Assembly (NCBI GenBank): GCA_018716485.1
Contig: DVJY01000025.1
Coordinates: 1 to 39,298, forward strand
Direction: 5' to 3'
DNA: 39,298 nt
Source: Candidatus Scybalocola faecipullorum
GTDB taxonomy: Bacteria; Bacillota; Clostridia; Lachnospirales; Lachnospiraceae
Of this stretch, positions 17,022-24,708 are shown one piece after another (position 1 is the stretch's first letter; the number at the start of each line of letters is the position of its first letter). A program made the translations under genes and the position numbers. The notes beneath the pieces are model-generated. The model made no database searches, was not told where the DNA came from, and saw only the letters and a program-made list of their open reading frames with translations.

Positions 17022-17741
17022 TCACTCTCCTTTGTAAAATCTGCATCCGCCAAGACCGCCTAAAAGATCCGGAAGCACTTCAGCCTTCTTTCCGTACCGA
17101 ACGACCTCACCGTCTGCAATTACAATAATCTTATCAGCAATATTTAATATTCTTTCCTGATGAGAAATAATAATGATCGATCCCTGAACCTGTTCATGCA
17201 GCTTTTCAAACACATGGATCAGATTCTGAAAGCTCCATAAATCAATACCTGCCTCCGGCTCGTCAAACACCGAAAGCTTCGTTCCTCTGGCAATGATCAT
17301 TGCAATTTCAATACGCTTCAATTCTCCGCCGGAAAGACTGGCATTAATTTCACGGCCGATATAGTCTTTGGCGCATAGACCCACTTCTGACAAATAATTA
17401 CATGCTTTAGCCGTACTGATCGGTTTTCCTGCCGCCATATTGATCAAATCCCTGACCGTCAGCCCTTTAAAACGCACCGGCTGCTGAAAGGCAAAACTGA
17501 TACCCATGCGTGCCCGCTCAGTAATGGATTTGTCTGTAATATCTTCACCGTCAAAGAATATTCTTCCCTCGCTCGGTTTTATAATCCCGGCAATCATCTT
17601 GGCCAGCGTCGATTTTCCACCGCCGTTTGGTCCTGTGATTGCTACGAAACGGTCATCAATTTTCAAATTTATATGTTTTAAGATGCCCTTTTCCTCCTGA
17701 CCATCTTCGACATCATAGGAAATATCCTTTAATTCTAACAT
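17022..17741 (-). CDS. sufC: SufC ABC-type ATPase
   Basis: A 239-residue soluble ABC ATPase that drives conformational changes in the SufB scaffold during iron-sulfur assembly. Walker A is GPNGGGKST (37-45). The Q-loop is FAFQQPVRF, where many ABC proteins have a shorter loop. The signature is SLSGGELKR (from about 135), Walker B ends D160-E161, and the switch His is in IIISHQERIL. It starts after AAAGGAGG and is followed by sufB at five bases. A palindrome upstream suggests regulation separate from the two-component genes before it. Confidence 0.95.
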   Translation of the reverse strand: MLELKDISYDVEDGQEEKGILKHINLKIDDRFVAITGPNGGGKSTLAKMIAGIIKPSEGRIFFDGEDITDKSITERARMGISFAFQQPVRFKGLTVRDLINMAAGKPISTAKACNYLSEVGLCAKDYIGREINASLSGGELKRIEIAMIIARGTKLSVFDEPEAGIDLWSFQNLIHVFEKLHEQVQGSIIIISHQERILNIADKIIVIADGEVVRYGKKAEVLPDLLGGLGGCRFYKGE

Positions 17742-17772
17742 GTCCTTCCTCCTTTAGTTTTTTCCATCACCT

Positions 17773-17802
17773 ATTCTATCACAAAGTCTACTAAAATGGT
17801 AG
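17773..17802 (-). promoter_or_regulatory. Candidate regulated promoter/operator of sufCB
   Basis: On the minus strand a TAGAAT -10 (17778-17773) has no convincing -35. The -35 area is instead occupied by an inverted repeat, CTAC-N7-GTAG (17788-17802, plus-strand CTACTAAAATGGTAG). An Rrf2/IscR-type iron-sulfur sensor would be a natural reader of such a site, but no such regulator is in the window. Confidence 0.4.
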
Positions 17803-17817
17803 GATAAATTACAGATT

Positions 17818-19395
17818 TTAACTATTTTTTGCATCCAGTTCAAACCAGAAAGCCACACCGTCCGCACGGTTTTCTACACCATAGTTTTGTCCCAGCAATT
17901 CCATCGATGCTTTAACAATAGAAAGCCCGACACCGCTGCCGCCGTATTCGCGGGTGCGTGCCTTATCCACTTTATAAAATTTGTCCCAGATCATCGGAAT
18001 ATCTTCCTCCGGAATCTTCTCTCCGGTATTAAATACAGTAATTCGGACAACGTCGCCCCGTTTTTCAATATCGACATCAATTCTGTTTTCACCGGCCACA
18101 TGATTAAGGGCATTAGAAAGATAATTATTAAATATTTCTTCAACCATATATTCATCAGCCCAAACATAGACCTCCGGCTCTGTATTAAAATTTAATGTCA
18201 CATGTTTTTGTCTGAGCAAAATATCGGCATTGGCCAAATAACTACGCACCACATCCACAACATTAAAATGCGCCATCTCTATATCATTATTGCCAAATTC
18301 AAGACGATTTAAATCAAGCAATTTTTTGACAAGATTATTCATCTTATTTGCCTCATCAATAATGACGTCACAATAAAACTGCCGGCTTTCCTCATCATCA
18401 TTAATATTTTCCTGAAGTCCTTCCGCGTATCCCTGAATCAGCGCGATCGGCGTCTTAAGTTCATGGGACACATTTGAAAGAAATTCTTTTCGCATTTCAT
18501 CGATTTTCGTCTTTTCATCAAGTTCCTGACGCAGCTGTATATTGGCTGATTTCAATTCGCCCAGCGTCTTCTCAAGATTTTCAGACAAATAATTGATACT
18601 GTTGCCCAGTTCTCCGATCTCATCTTCACTTTGTCCTTCGTATTTTGTATCAAAATTCAGTTCCGCCATCTGACCGGCAATGTGGGATAATTTTGTGATC
18701 GGATCTGTAAAACGCTGGGTAATAAAAAGCAGTACAAAAATTCCCGCCACCAGCATGATAGCAGAAATATACAGAATAAAGCGGTTGGACAACTCTACAC
18801 TGTCGTGAATAGTCTCAAAGGAGGCTCGCAGCATAATACCATCCCCGTTGTCCATAGTGCCTGCCAAATAAAGATAGTCGGAACCGAGCCTGGATACATA
18901 TACTCTCTGAATGATATAATTGCTGTGCCTGTTAATAATCTCAGCCTCCCGGCTGGCATTAATATAGTCTGAGTACATATTGTTCGTTTCAGTCCAGCTT
19001 GTCGTCCCGCTGTTAATACTGGAATAAATCGGCCATATATTTGCCACAATCTGACTGCCGTCTATCGTATAGCCGATATTTCTGTAAAGCAATATCGAGA
19101 CCGAACGATTCTCCGCAATTCTTCCGAAAATTTCACGCAGCGCATTGGAAATCTGGCTCTGAACACTGGATGAGCCAAAAGACGAATAATCATCTGTTGT
19201 CCCCTCTTCGATCAGCTGATCATACTGTGTATATGCCGTATTAATTTCGGTATATGTTGCAATAAGTGTTTTCTGCTTATCATAGAGATAGTAATCGCCA
19301 AGAAATATATTATTAATCAAAATACTGCCGAGAATAATCGAAAATACAAAGACGATCAAAACAAACGTCAATTTCAGACGCAATGATTTTCTCAT
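17818..19395 (-). CDS. Membrane sensor histidine kinase
   Basis: A 525-residue class I histidine kinase. It has TM1 at about 8-31, an extracellular sensor region of about 175 residues, TM2 at about 206-226, a HAMP linker (TDPITKLSHIA...), and a coiled stretch. The HisKA box is SNVSHELKTPIALIQGYAEGL with phosphoacceptor H311. A HATPase domain follows with N box NYLSNALNH, an FYKVD F box and GGSGVGLSIVK. The domain order resembles envelope-stress kinases of Firmicutes, but the ligand is unknown. I chose ATG 19395 over GTG 19404 because AAGGTG then has normal spacing. It begins ten bases after the response regulator stop, so both form one operon. Confidence 0.93.
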   Translation of the reverse strand: MRKSLRLKLTFVLIVFVFSIILGSILINNIFLGDYYLYDKQKTLIATYTEINTAYTQYDQLIEEGTTDDYSSFGSSSVQSQISNALREIFGRIAENRSVSILLYRNIGYTIDGSQIVANIWPIYSSINSGTTSWTETNNMYSDYINASREAEIINRHSNYIIQRVYVSRLGSDYLYLAGTMDNGDGIMLRASFETIHDSVELSNRFILYISAIMLVAGIFVLLFITQRFTDPITKLSHIAGQMAELNFDTKYEGQSEDEIGELGNSINYLSENLEKTLGELKSANIQLRQELDEKTKIDEMRKEFLSNVSHELKTPIALIQGYAEGLQENINDDEESRQFYCDVIIDEANKMNNLVKKLLDLNRLEFGNNDIEMAHFNVVDVVRSYLANADILLRQKHVTLNFNTEPEVYVWADEYMVEEIFNNYLSNALNHVAGENRIDVDIEKRGDVVRITVFNTGEKIPEEDIPMIWDKFYKVDKARTREYGGSGVGLSIVKASMELLGQNYGVENRADGVAFWFELDAKNS

Positions 19396-19405
19396 GATCC
19401 ACACC

Positions 19406-20095
19406 TTACTTTGTCACTTCAAATTTGTAGCCCATGCCCCAAATCGTTTTAATATACTCGCCTTTATCTTTCAGCTTGCTCCTCAGCTTTTTAACATGAG
19501 TATCTATCGTACGGGCATCGCCGAAATAATCATAATTCCATACATTATTCAAAATTCTCTCTCTTGACAGCGCCACACCCTGATTGGTCACAAAATATGT
19601 CAGCAGTTCAAATTCTTTAAAGCTGAGTTCTACCGGTTTTCCGTCAATCGTCACTTCATGAGCCGCTTTATTAATCGTAATGCCGCCTACTTCAATCACA
19701 TCCTCCGGACCAATGGCATTGCTCCTGCGCAAAATCGCCTCCACTCTTGCTACAAGAATTTTCGGACTGAACGGCTTTGTAATATATTCATCAACACCCA
19801 GATCAAAGCCCAACAATTCGTCTTTTTCATCGCTTTTTGCCGTCAGCATAATGATCGGCACCTGGGATACTTTGCGGATTTCTCTGCATACCTGCCAGCC
19901 GTCCATTTTAGGCATCATCACATCCAAAATAATCAGCGATATATCTTTATGCTCATAAAATATATCCACAGCCTCTTCGCCATTGGCTGCTTCCATGACC
20001 TGATAGCCTTTTTTGCTTAAAAAATCTTTCACCAGTTTGCGCATACGGCTTTCATCATCTACAACTAATATCTTTAATTCTTCCATAATCTTCAT
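19406..20095 (-). CDS. OmpR/PhoB-family response regulator
   Basis: A 229-residue regulator. The receiver domain has acidic residues D13-D14, phosphoacceptor D58 (LIILDVMMPKMDG), and the switch residues in MLTAKSDE and YITKPFSPK. A winged-helix DNA-binding domain follows (about 130-229), with the recognition-helix region ERILNNVWNYDYFGDARTIDTHVKKLR and the terminal IKTIWGMGYKFEV. It is the partner of the kinase encoded ten bases downstream. The start could be the ATG at 20095 or at 20086; the AGAGG site is slightly too near to the first and slightly too far from the second. Target genes are not evident. Confidence 0.95.
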   Translation of the reverse strand: MKIMEELKILVVDDESRMRKLVKDFLSKKGYQVMEAANGEEAVDIFYEHKDISLIILDVMMPKMDGWQVCREIRKVSQVPIIMLTAKSDEKDELLGFDLGVDEYITKPFSPKILVARVEAILRRSNAIGPEDVIEVGGITINKAAHEVTIDGKPVELSFKEFELLTYFVTNQGVALSRERILNNVWNYDYFGDARTIDTHVKKLRSKLKDKGEYIKTIWGMGYKFEVTK

Positions 20096-20232
20096 ACACC
20101 TCTTTAAATATTGTCTGAATATATAGATATCATACTAAAAAATTATGTACGGAATGTGAACACAACTATTATATCAGAAGATTTATTTTTCAAAAATACT
20201 TTTATCCTCTTTTATTCGACATTTTTTTATGC

Positions 20233-20238
20233 TATAAT
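20233..20238 (+). promoter_or_regulatory. -10 element of xpt
   Basis: A perfect TATAAT lies 31 bases before the xpt start, with only a weak TTTTAT at the -35 position. The leader would be about 25 bases long, too short for a purine riboswitch. Confidence 0.5.
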
Positions 20239-20269
20239 GGAAAAACTATAATATTTGAGGTGAATAACT

Positions 20270-20848
20270 TTGAAACGATTAGAAGATAAAATTCTCGCAG
20301 AGGGTCTGGCTCTCAGCGAAACTATTTTAAAAGTTGACAGTTTTATCAATCATCAGGTCGATCCTATATTGATGTATGAGATTGGACAGGATTTTGCAGA
20401 TCATTTCAAAAACTCAGGCATTACTAAAGTTCTGACGATTGAAAGTTCCGGTATCGCTCCGGCTGTTTTTACGGCTATGGCTTTAAATGTACCGATGATC
20501 ATTCTCAAAAAGCAGACCTCCAAAATCCTGAAAGACCATATTCTTCAGACAAATATCACATCTTTTACAAAGGGTACAAGTTACGAGCTCACACTTTCCA
20601 AAGATTATGTCAGTGATGCGGACACTGTTCTGATCATTGATGATTTTCTCGCCAACGGCGAAGCCGCCATGGGCGCGATTCGCCTCGCCGAAGCTGCAGG
20701 CGCCAAAATCGCAGGCGTAGGCATTCTTATTGAAAAAGCTTTCCAAAACGGCCGTCAGCGCATTATAAGCGCCGGCTATCATGTATATTCTCAAGCGCGC
20801 GTTTCAAAGCTGGGCAAAGATATCATTGAATTTACTGACGCCGACTAA
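20270..20848 (+). CDS. xpt: Xanthine phosphoribosyltransferase
   Basis: A 192-residue purine-salvage enzyme that makes XMP from xanthine and PRPP. It begins [12 protein letters not shown] and has [15 protein letters not shown] and the PRPP-binding loop [13 protein letters not shown] (120-132). All match bacterial XPRT closely, including length (the B. subtilis enzyme has 194). The start codon is TTG, seven bases after GAGGTG; no ATG is near. It is a single gene that diverges from the two-component operon and converges on the GntR gene. Unlike B. subtilis xpt, no guanine riboswitch precedes it. Confidence 0.95.
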   Translation: MKRLEDKILAEGLALSETILKVDSFINHQVDPILMYEIGQDFADHFKNSGITKVLTIESSGIAPAVFTAMALNVPMIILKKQTSKILKDHILQTNITSFTKGTSYELTLSKDYVSDADTVLIIDDFLANGEAAMGAIRLAEAAGAKIAGVGILIEKAFQNGRQRIISAGYHVYSQARVSKLGKDIIEFTDAD

Positions 20849-20878
20849 AAAACGCGAAGCGTGCCCATCGGGCACGCT
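20847..20878. terminator. Terminator between xpt and the GntR gene
   Basis: A GC-rich 9-bp stem, AGCGTGCCC / GGGCACGCT (20858-20878), has a three-base loop. On the minus strand it is followed after five bases by a T run (20852-20847), so it mainly ends the citrate synthase-gntR transcript. The plus side has only a short T run. Confidence 0.7.
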
Positions 20879-20889
20879 CCTTAAATTCC

Positions 20890-21573
20890 TTACGAAATAT
20901 GTTTTTCAAAATGAACGGCTTCCAGATTGTGTATCGTATTTTTGATATGCTCTCCTGCAAGCCGTTTTGCTTCTTCCGGATTCTTTTCCCGGATAGCTCT
21001 GACAATCGCCTCATGTTCTTTCAGACTTTTCCCTGCCCGTTCTCTGCTTGTCAGCGCGTACTGCCGCACCGGCTGCAGATATTCATGAAAATCTTTGAGC
21101 AAATGCCTGAGTATCCGGCTGCCGGAAGCTCTGTAAAGCGCTTCATGGAATTTGTTGTCGCAGACACACACTTGATCGTCGTTGCCCCGTTCATAATGAA
21201 ATCTGCTGACAAGCATAATTTCCTCAAGCGCTTCAATCTGTTCTTCCTTGGCGTTTGTGGCCGCCCACTGAGCACAGAGTCCTTCCAGAAGCGCCCGGAT
21301 CGCATATATCTCTTCCACATCTCTGTCGCTGATTCTGTTGACGTAAACACCTTTATTCGGCACGGTCGTTACCAGCCCTTCCAGTTCCAACTGCCGGAAT
21401 GCTTCGCGTACCGGCGTCCGGCTGACCTGATAATGCCTGGCTACTGCATTTTCTTTTAATTCCTCATGGTCTTTGTAAACTCCGCACACAATATCCCGCC
21501 GGAGCTCTTCATAAATTTTTTCCCTCAGCGAAGTTTTTGGTCCCGGCTCATCAGCGCCGTCGAATGCTGCCAT
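20890..21573 (-). CDS. GntR-family regulator with FCD ligand-binding domain
   Basis: A 227-residue FadR-type regulator. The N-terminal winged helix includes ENAVARHYQVSRTPVREAF. The C-terminal all-helical FCD domain carries the metal-site pattern D-x3-H (DNKFH) with further histidines in KEHEAIV and AGEHI. FCD members with this site bind a metal and an organic acid such as citrate, lactate or a sugar acid. The start is the ATG at 21573, where the GGAGG ribosome site lies inside the last codons of the citrate synthase gene (3 bases after its stop), so the two genes are coupled. The palindrome in front of that gene has the TTGTATACAA core expected of a FadR-type operator. I infer autoregulation in response to a TCA-pathway acid. 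Confidence 0.92.
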   Translation of the reverse strand: MAAFDGADEPGPKTSLREKIYEELRRDIVCGVYKDHEELKENAVARHYQVSRTPVREAFRQLELEGLVTTVPNKGVYVNRISDRDVEEIYAIRALLEGLCAQWAATNAKEEQIEALEEIMLVSRFHYERGNDDQVCVCDNKFHEALYRASGSRILRHLLKDFHEYLQPVRQYALTSRERAGKSLKEHEAIVRAIREKNPEEAKRLAGEHIKNTIHNLEAVHFEKHIS

Positions 21574-21577
21574 AAAC

Positions 21578-22972
21578 TCAGCCTCCAATCACACAATTAA
21601 ATTTCCTGCATGCTTCATCAATCACTTTGATCAGTTCCGCATCGGTAATAACTGTGACACGTCCGGATGCATATTCCTGATCAACCCATGCTTTTACTTC
21701 TCCCACAACCGGATGCTTTTTCGTAACTGCCTGATCTTTGCTCAGACGGTAATGGGCATTGATCCAGTGGGCAATACCTGCAGCTCCGGAGGTATTTGAC
21801 ACAGCCACTACCGGAGGACGTCCGAGGAACTTTTCCGTATCAAAGATGTTGTAAATTTCCTCATTTTTAAGCAACCCGTCAGCATGAACGCCGGCTCTTG
21901 TTACATTAAAGTTTTTGCCGACAAACGGCGTACGTTCAGGCATATGTTCCCCAAGTTCTTTTTCGTAATATTCTGCCAGTTCGGTAATCACAGTTGTGTC
22001 CATGCCATCCAGTGTCCCTTTTAACTGTGCATATTCAAAAACCATTGCTTCCAGAGGCGTATTGCCTGTGCGTTCCCCGATACCGAACAATGCACAGTTG
22101 ACTGCGCCGGCGCCGTACAGCCATGCCGTCGTTGAATTGGACACCGCTTTGTAAAAATCATTATGTCCATGCCATTCAATCATTTCTGAAGGCACGCCGG
22201 CATGAGTATTTAAGCCATAAATAATTCCCGGCACCGAACGCGGGATCGCCGCACCCGTAAAGTTGACGCCGTAGCCCATCGTGTCGCAGGCACGGATTTT
22301 AACCGGAATACCGTATTCTTCGCCCAGCTTCTCCAGTTCCAGACAAAACGGAATGACAAAGCCGTAGATATCCGAACGAGTAATATCCTCAAGATGACAT
22401 CTCGGGCGCACGCCGGTTTCAAGACACTCGCGGACAATACTCAAATAATGATCCATCGCCTGTTTTCTGGACATATTCATTTTATAAAAAATATGATAAT
22501 CAGAACAGCTGACAAGAATGCCCGTTTCTTTAATGCCCATCTCCCGTACAAGTTCAAAGTCTTTTTTATTGGCTCTGATCCATGCAGTCACCTCCGGAAA
22601 TTCATAGCCTCTGGCCATACACTGATAGGCTGCTTCCCGGTCTTTTTCACTATAGAGGAAAAACTCGCTCTGGCGGATAATTCCTTTCGGCCCGCCCAGC
22701 TGATGGAGATAGTCGTAAATTCTGACAATCTGCTCTGTAGTGTACGGGGCTCTGGACTGCTGCCCGTCTCTGAAGGTCGTATCTGTGATCCATATATGTT
22801 CCGGCATATTGATCGGTACAACACGCTGGTTAAAAACAATCTTCGGTATTTCCGTATATGGGAAAATATTTCTGAATGTATTCGGTTCTTCCACATCCTG
22901 AAGTTTATAAAAATGTTCTTCAAAAGCAAGCAGATTGTTATGCGGATTAATGACAATATTTCTGTTATCCAT
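21578..22972 (-). CDS. Re-citrate synthase-like enzyme (isopropylmalate/homocitrate synthase family)
   Basis: A 464-residue DRE-TIM metallolyase. Key motifs are the metal/substrate motif TDTTFRDGQQSRAP (D64, R68, D69), the metal-binding H268-G-H270-N-D in EWHGHNDFYKA, and the Gly-rich NCALFGIGERTGNTPLEA. Automated tools usually call this family 2-isopropylmalate synthase. It lacks the C-terminal LeuA allosteric domain, and its length, its N-terminal extension of about 60 residues, and its position next to icd fit the Re-type citrate synthases of Clostridium kluyveri and relatives. That reaction makes citrate from acetyl-CoA and oxaloacetate. Homocitrate synthase is the main alternative. It starts 11 bases after AAAGGAG, and a strong promoter with a palindromic operator lies 58 bases upstream. 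Confidence 0.82.
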   Translation of the reverse strand: MDNRNIVINPHNNLLAFEEHFYKLQDVEEPNTFRNIFPYTEIPKIVFNQRVVPINMPEHIWITDTTFRDGQQSRAPYTTEQIVRIYDYLHQLGGPKGIIRQSEFFLYSEKDREAAYQCMARGYEFPEVTAWIRANKKDFELVREMGIKETGILVSCSDYHIFYKMNMSRKQAMDHYLSIVRECLETGVRPRCHLEDITRSDIYGFVIPFCLELEKLGEEYGIPVKIRACDTMGYGVNFTGAAIPRSVPGIIYGLNTHAGVPSEMIEWHGHNDFYKAVSNSTTAWLYGAGAVNCALFGIGERTGNTPLEAMVFEYAQLKGTLDGMDTTVITELAEYYEKELGEHMPERTPFVGKNFNVTRAGVHADGLLKNEEIYNIFDTEKFLGRPPVVAVSNTSGAAGIAHWINAHYRLSKDQAVTKKHPVVGEVKAWVDQEYASGRVTVITDAELIKVIDEACRKFNCVIGG

Positions 22973-23030
22973 GCTCGGACACGCTCCTTTAATGAAATTG
23001 CGGCACCATCGCCAATACTTCTATCCAAGT

Positions 23031-23070
23031 AATCTTGTATAATTGTATACAATTATACAAGATTTGTCAA
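23031..23070 (-). promoter_or_regulatory. Strong promoter overlapped by a perfect 34-bp palindromic operator
   Basis: On the minus strand TTGACA (23070-23065) and TACAAT (23047-23042) are exactly 17 bases apart. Positions 23031-23064 are a perfect palindrome centred on GTATAC, with arm AATCTTGTATAATTGTA. It covers the spacer and -10 and abuts the -35. The core TTGTATACAA resembles GntR/FadR-type sites. The gntR gene is second in the transcript this promoter drives, so the layout is that of an autoregulated operator that blocks RNA polymerase. Confidence 0.85.
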
Positions 23071-23149
23071 TGCAATTTTTATAATCAATTCTTGCAAAAC
23101 AAAATTTGCCGTTCTAAACGCCTCCCCATATTATCACAACATTTCACGA

Positions 23150-23194
23150 TAAAAAGAGAAATCGAATGTCTCAAATTTTGAAACATTCGATTTC
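23150..23194 (-). terminator. Terminator of icd
   Basis: A 12-bp stem, GAAATCGAATGT / ACATTCGATTTC (23158-23169 and 23183-23194), is followed on the minus strand by TCTTTTTATC. It separates icd from the citrate synthase promoter, so the two genes are separate transcripts despite their order. Confidence 0.88.
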
Positions 23195-23260
23195 TTTACT
23201 TCATATTCTTTATTTCAATAAAGCATCACTGCGACAGCCAACCGATGCAGTCCCATCGTT

Positions 23261-24469
23261 TTATGCCATCGCATCCATCGTTTCTCGGATTGCTTTAATA
23301 AAATCAAGGCTGTTTAATACAGTCACATGTTCAAGAGATGTAATCAGCGCAAGATCTTTTGTCATCTTTCCGTCTTCAATCGTCTTTAATGTTGCTGCTT
23401 CAAGACGGTCTGCAAAAGCCATCAGTTCCGGAATCTGATCCAGTTCACCGCGTTTTCTTAAAGCGCCTGTCCACGCAAAAATCGTGGCCACAGAATTGGT
23501 CGATGTCTCCTCGCCGTTGAGATACTTATAGTAATGGCGCTGCACCGTACCGTGAGCTGCTTCATACTCAAAATAGCCTTCCGGAGATACTAAAACCGAC
23601 GTCATCATCGCCAGAGAACCAAACGCTGATGAAATCATATCACTCATTACATCACCGTCATAGTTTTTGCACGCCCATATATAGCCGCCCTCTGACTTCA
23701 TCACACGGGCTACCGCATCGTCAATAAGCGTATAGAAATATTCGATGCCTGCTTCTTCAAAGCGCTGCGCATATTCAGCATCATAAATTTCCCGGAATAT
23801 ATCCTTAAATGTATGATCGTATTTTTTAGAAATTGTATCTTTTGTCGCAAACCAAAGATCCTGCTTTGTATCCAATGCATAGTTAAAGCAGCTTCTTGCA
23901 AAACTTTCAATAGAAGCATTAATGTTGTGTGTTCCCTGAACAATACCTGCCCCCCTGAATTCATGAACAAGTTCTTTTTCTACAGAGCCATCCTCTGCCG
24001 TATAAACAAGTTCAACTTTGCCGGCTCCCGGAATTTTCATCTCCACGCCTTTGTATACATCACCATAAGCATGTCTGGCAATGGTAATCGGCTTTTTCCA
24101 GTTTTTCACGCAAGGCTCAATACCTTTAACAACAATCGGGGCACGGAACACTGTACCGTCTAAAATCGCACGGATAGTGCCGTTCGGGCTTTTCCACATC
24201 TCTTTAAGATTGTATTCTTCAACACGCGCGGCATTAGGCGTAATTGTGGCACACTTTACGGCAACACCGTATTTTTTCGTTGCCAGTGCTGAATCCACAG
24301 TCACCTGATCATCTGTTTCATTTCTGTGTTCCAATCCGAGATCGTAATAATCTGTTTTCAGATCAATATATGGCAGCAGCAATTCATCTTTAATGTACTT
24401 CCATAAAATTCTTGTCATCTCGTCGCCGTCCATTTCTACGAGCGGCGTTGTCATCTTTATCTTTTCCAT
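23261..24469 (-). CDS. icd: NADP-dependent isocitrate dehydrogenase, eukaryote-like type
   Basis: A 402-residue enzyme converting isocitrate to 2-oxoglutarate with NADP. It begins [19 protein letters not shown] and has [11 protein letters not shown], the substrate loop [16 protein letters not shown], the catalytic region [12 protein letters not shown], the metal-binding [20 protein letters not shown] area and [11 protein letters not shown]. These follow the homodimeric NADP-IDH subfamily of eukaryotic cytosol/mitochondria and some bacteria, not the E. coli type. With the citrate synthase downstream it supplies 2-oxoglutarate for glutamate synthesis. It starts ten bases after AGGAGG. That ribosome site is part of a repeated and self-complementary leader. 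Confidence 0.97.
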   Translation of the reverse strand: MEKIKMTTPLVEMDGDEMTRILWKYIKDELLLPYIDLKTDYYDLGLEHRNETDDQVTVDSALATKKYGVAVKCATITPNAARVEEYNLKEMWKSPNGTIRAILDGTVFRAPIVVKGIEPCVKNWKKPITIARHAYGDVYKGVEMKIPGAGKVELVYTAEDGSVEKELVHEFRGAGIVQGTHNINASIESFARSCFNYALDTKQDLWFATKDTISKKYDHTFKDIFREIYDAEYAQRFEEAGIEYFYTLIDDAVARVMKSEGGYIWACKNYDGDVMSDMISSAFGSLAMMTSVLVSPEGYFEYEAAHGTVQRHYYKYLNGEETSTNSVATIFAWTGALRKRGELDQIPELMAFADRLEAATLKTIEDGKMTKDLALITSLEHVTVLNSLDFIKAIRETMDAMA

Positions 24470-24479
24470 GAAATATGTA

Positions 24480-24560
24480 CCTCCTGAACACCGATGTTAG
24501 CGTCGCTGTTCAGGGGAAAACACGATCTTCGGGCGTATCGCCCCCTGAATACCGACGTTA
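24480..24560 (-). promoter_or_regulatory. Leader of icd with direct repeats and competing hairpins
   Basis: On the plus strand CCTGAAYACCGAYGTTA occurs at 24483-24499 and again at 24544-24560 (15 of 17 identical, 61 bases apart). Between them, 24507-24516 carries the complement. In the mRNA the middle CCCCUGAA can pair with UUCAGGGG of the upstream copy. Alternatively CCUGAACA-G-CGA can pair with UCG-G-UGUUCAGG of the downstream copy, which includes the start of the AGGAGG ribosome site. The two pairings exclude each other, as in a translational switch. No known riboswitch class is recognised. Confidence 0.5.
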
Positions 24561-24664
24561 TTATTTTAAATGATTCATAGATATTTTTCAAGTCCTGTCC
24601 GTATTTTTTAACACATTAACGCACCAAAACCTTGCCCGTGTATACCTCTGCGCCGCCGGACACC

Positions 24665-24680
24665 ATCTGCGGCCGCAGAT
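24665..24680. repeat. Perfect 16-bp palindrome upstream of the S8 peptidase
   Basis: ATCTGCGGCCGCAGAT reads the same on both strands and lies 28 bases before the peptidase start, in the divergent region with icd. It has no T tract, so operator use is more likely than termination. The GC-rich core stands out in an AT-rich spacer. Confidence 0.5.
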
Positions 24681-24708
24681 CATATATTGAAATAAAAAAA
24701 GGATTCTT

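Noticed and set aside
20239-20269. Purine riboswitch expected before xpt
   Set aside because: The space between TATAAT and the start is only about 30 bases and has none of the conserved purine-aptamer sequence.
21578-22972. 2-isopropylmalate synthase as the call
   Set aside because: The LeuA regulatory domain is missing and the context is isocitrate dehydrogenase plus a GntR/FCD regulator, not leuBCD; Re-citrate synthase fits better, with homocitrate synthase as second choice.
24480-24560. Repeats upstream of icd as a CRISPR fragment
   Set aside because: Only two imperfect 17-base copies plus an inverted copy are present, with no array periodicity and no cas genes.
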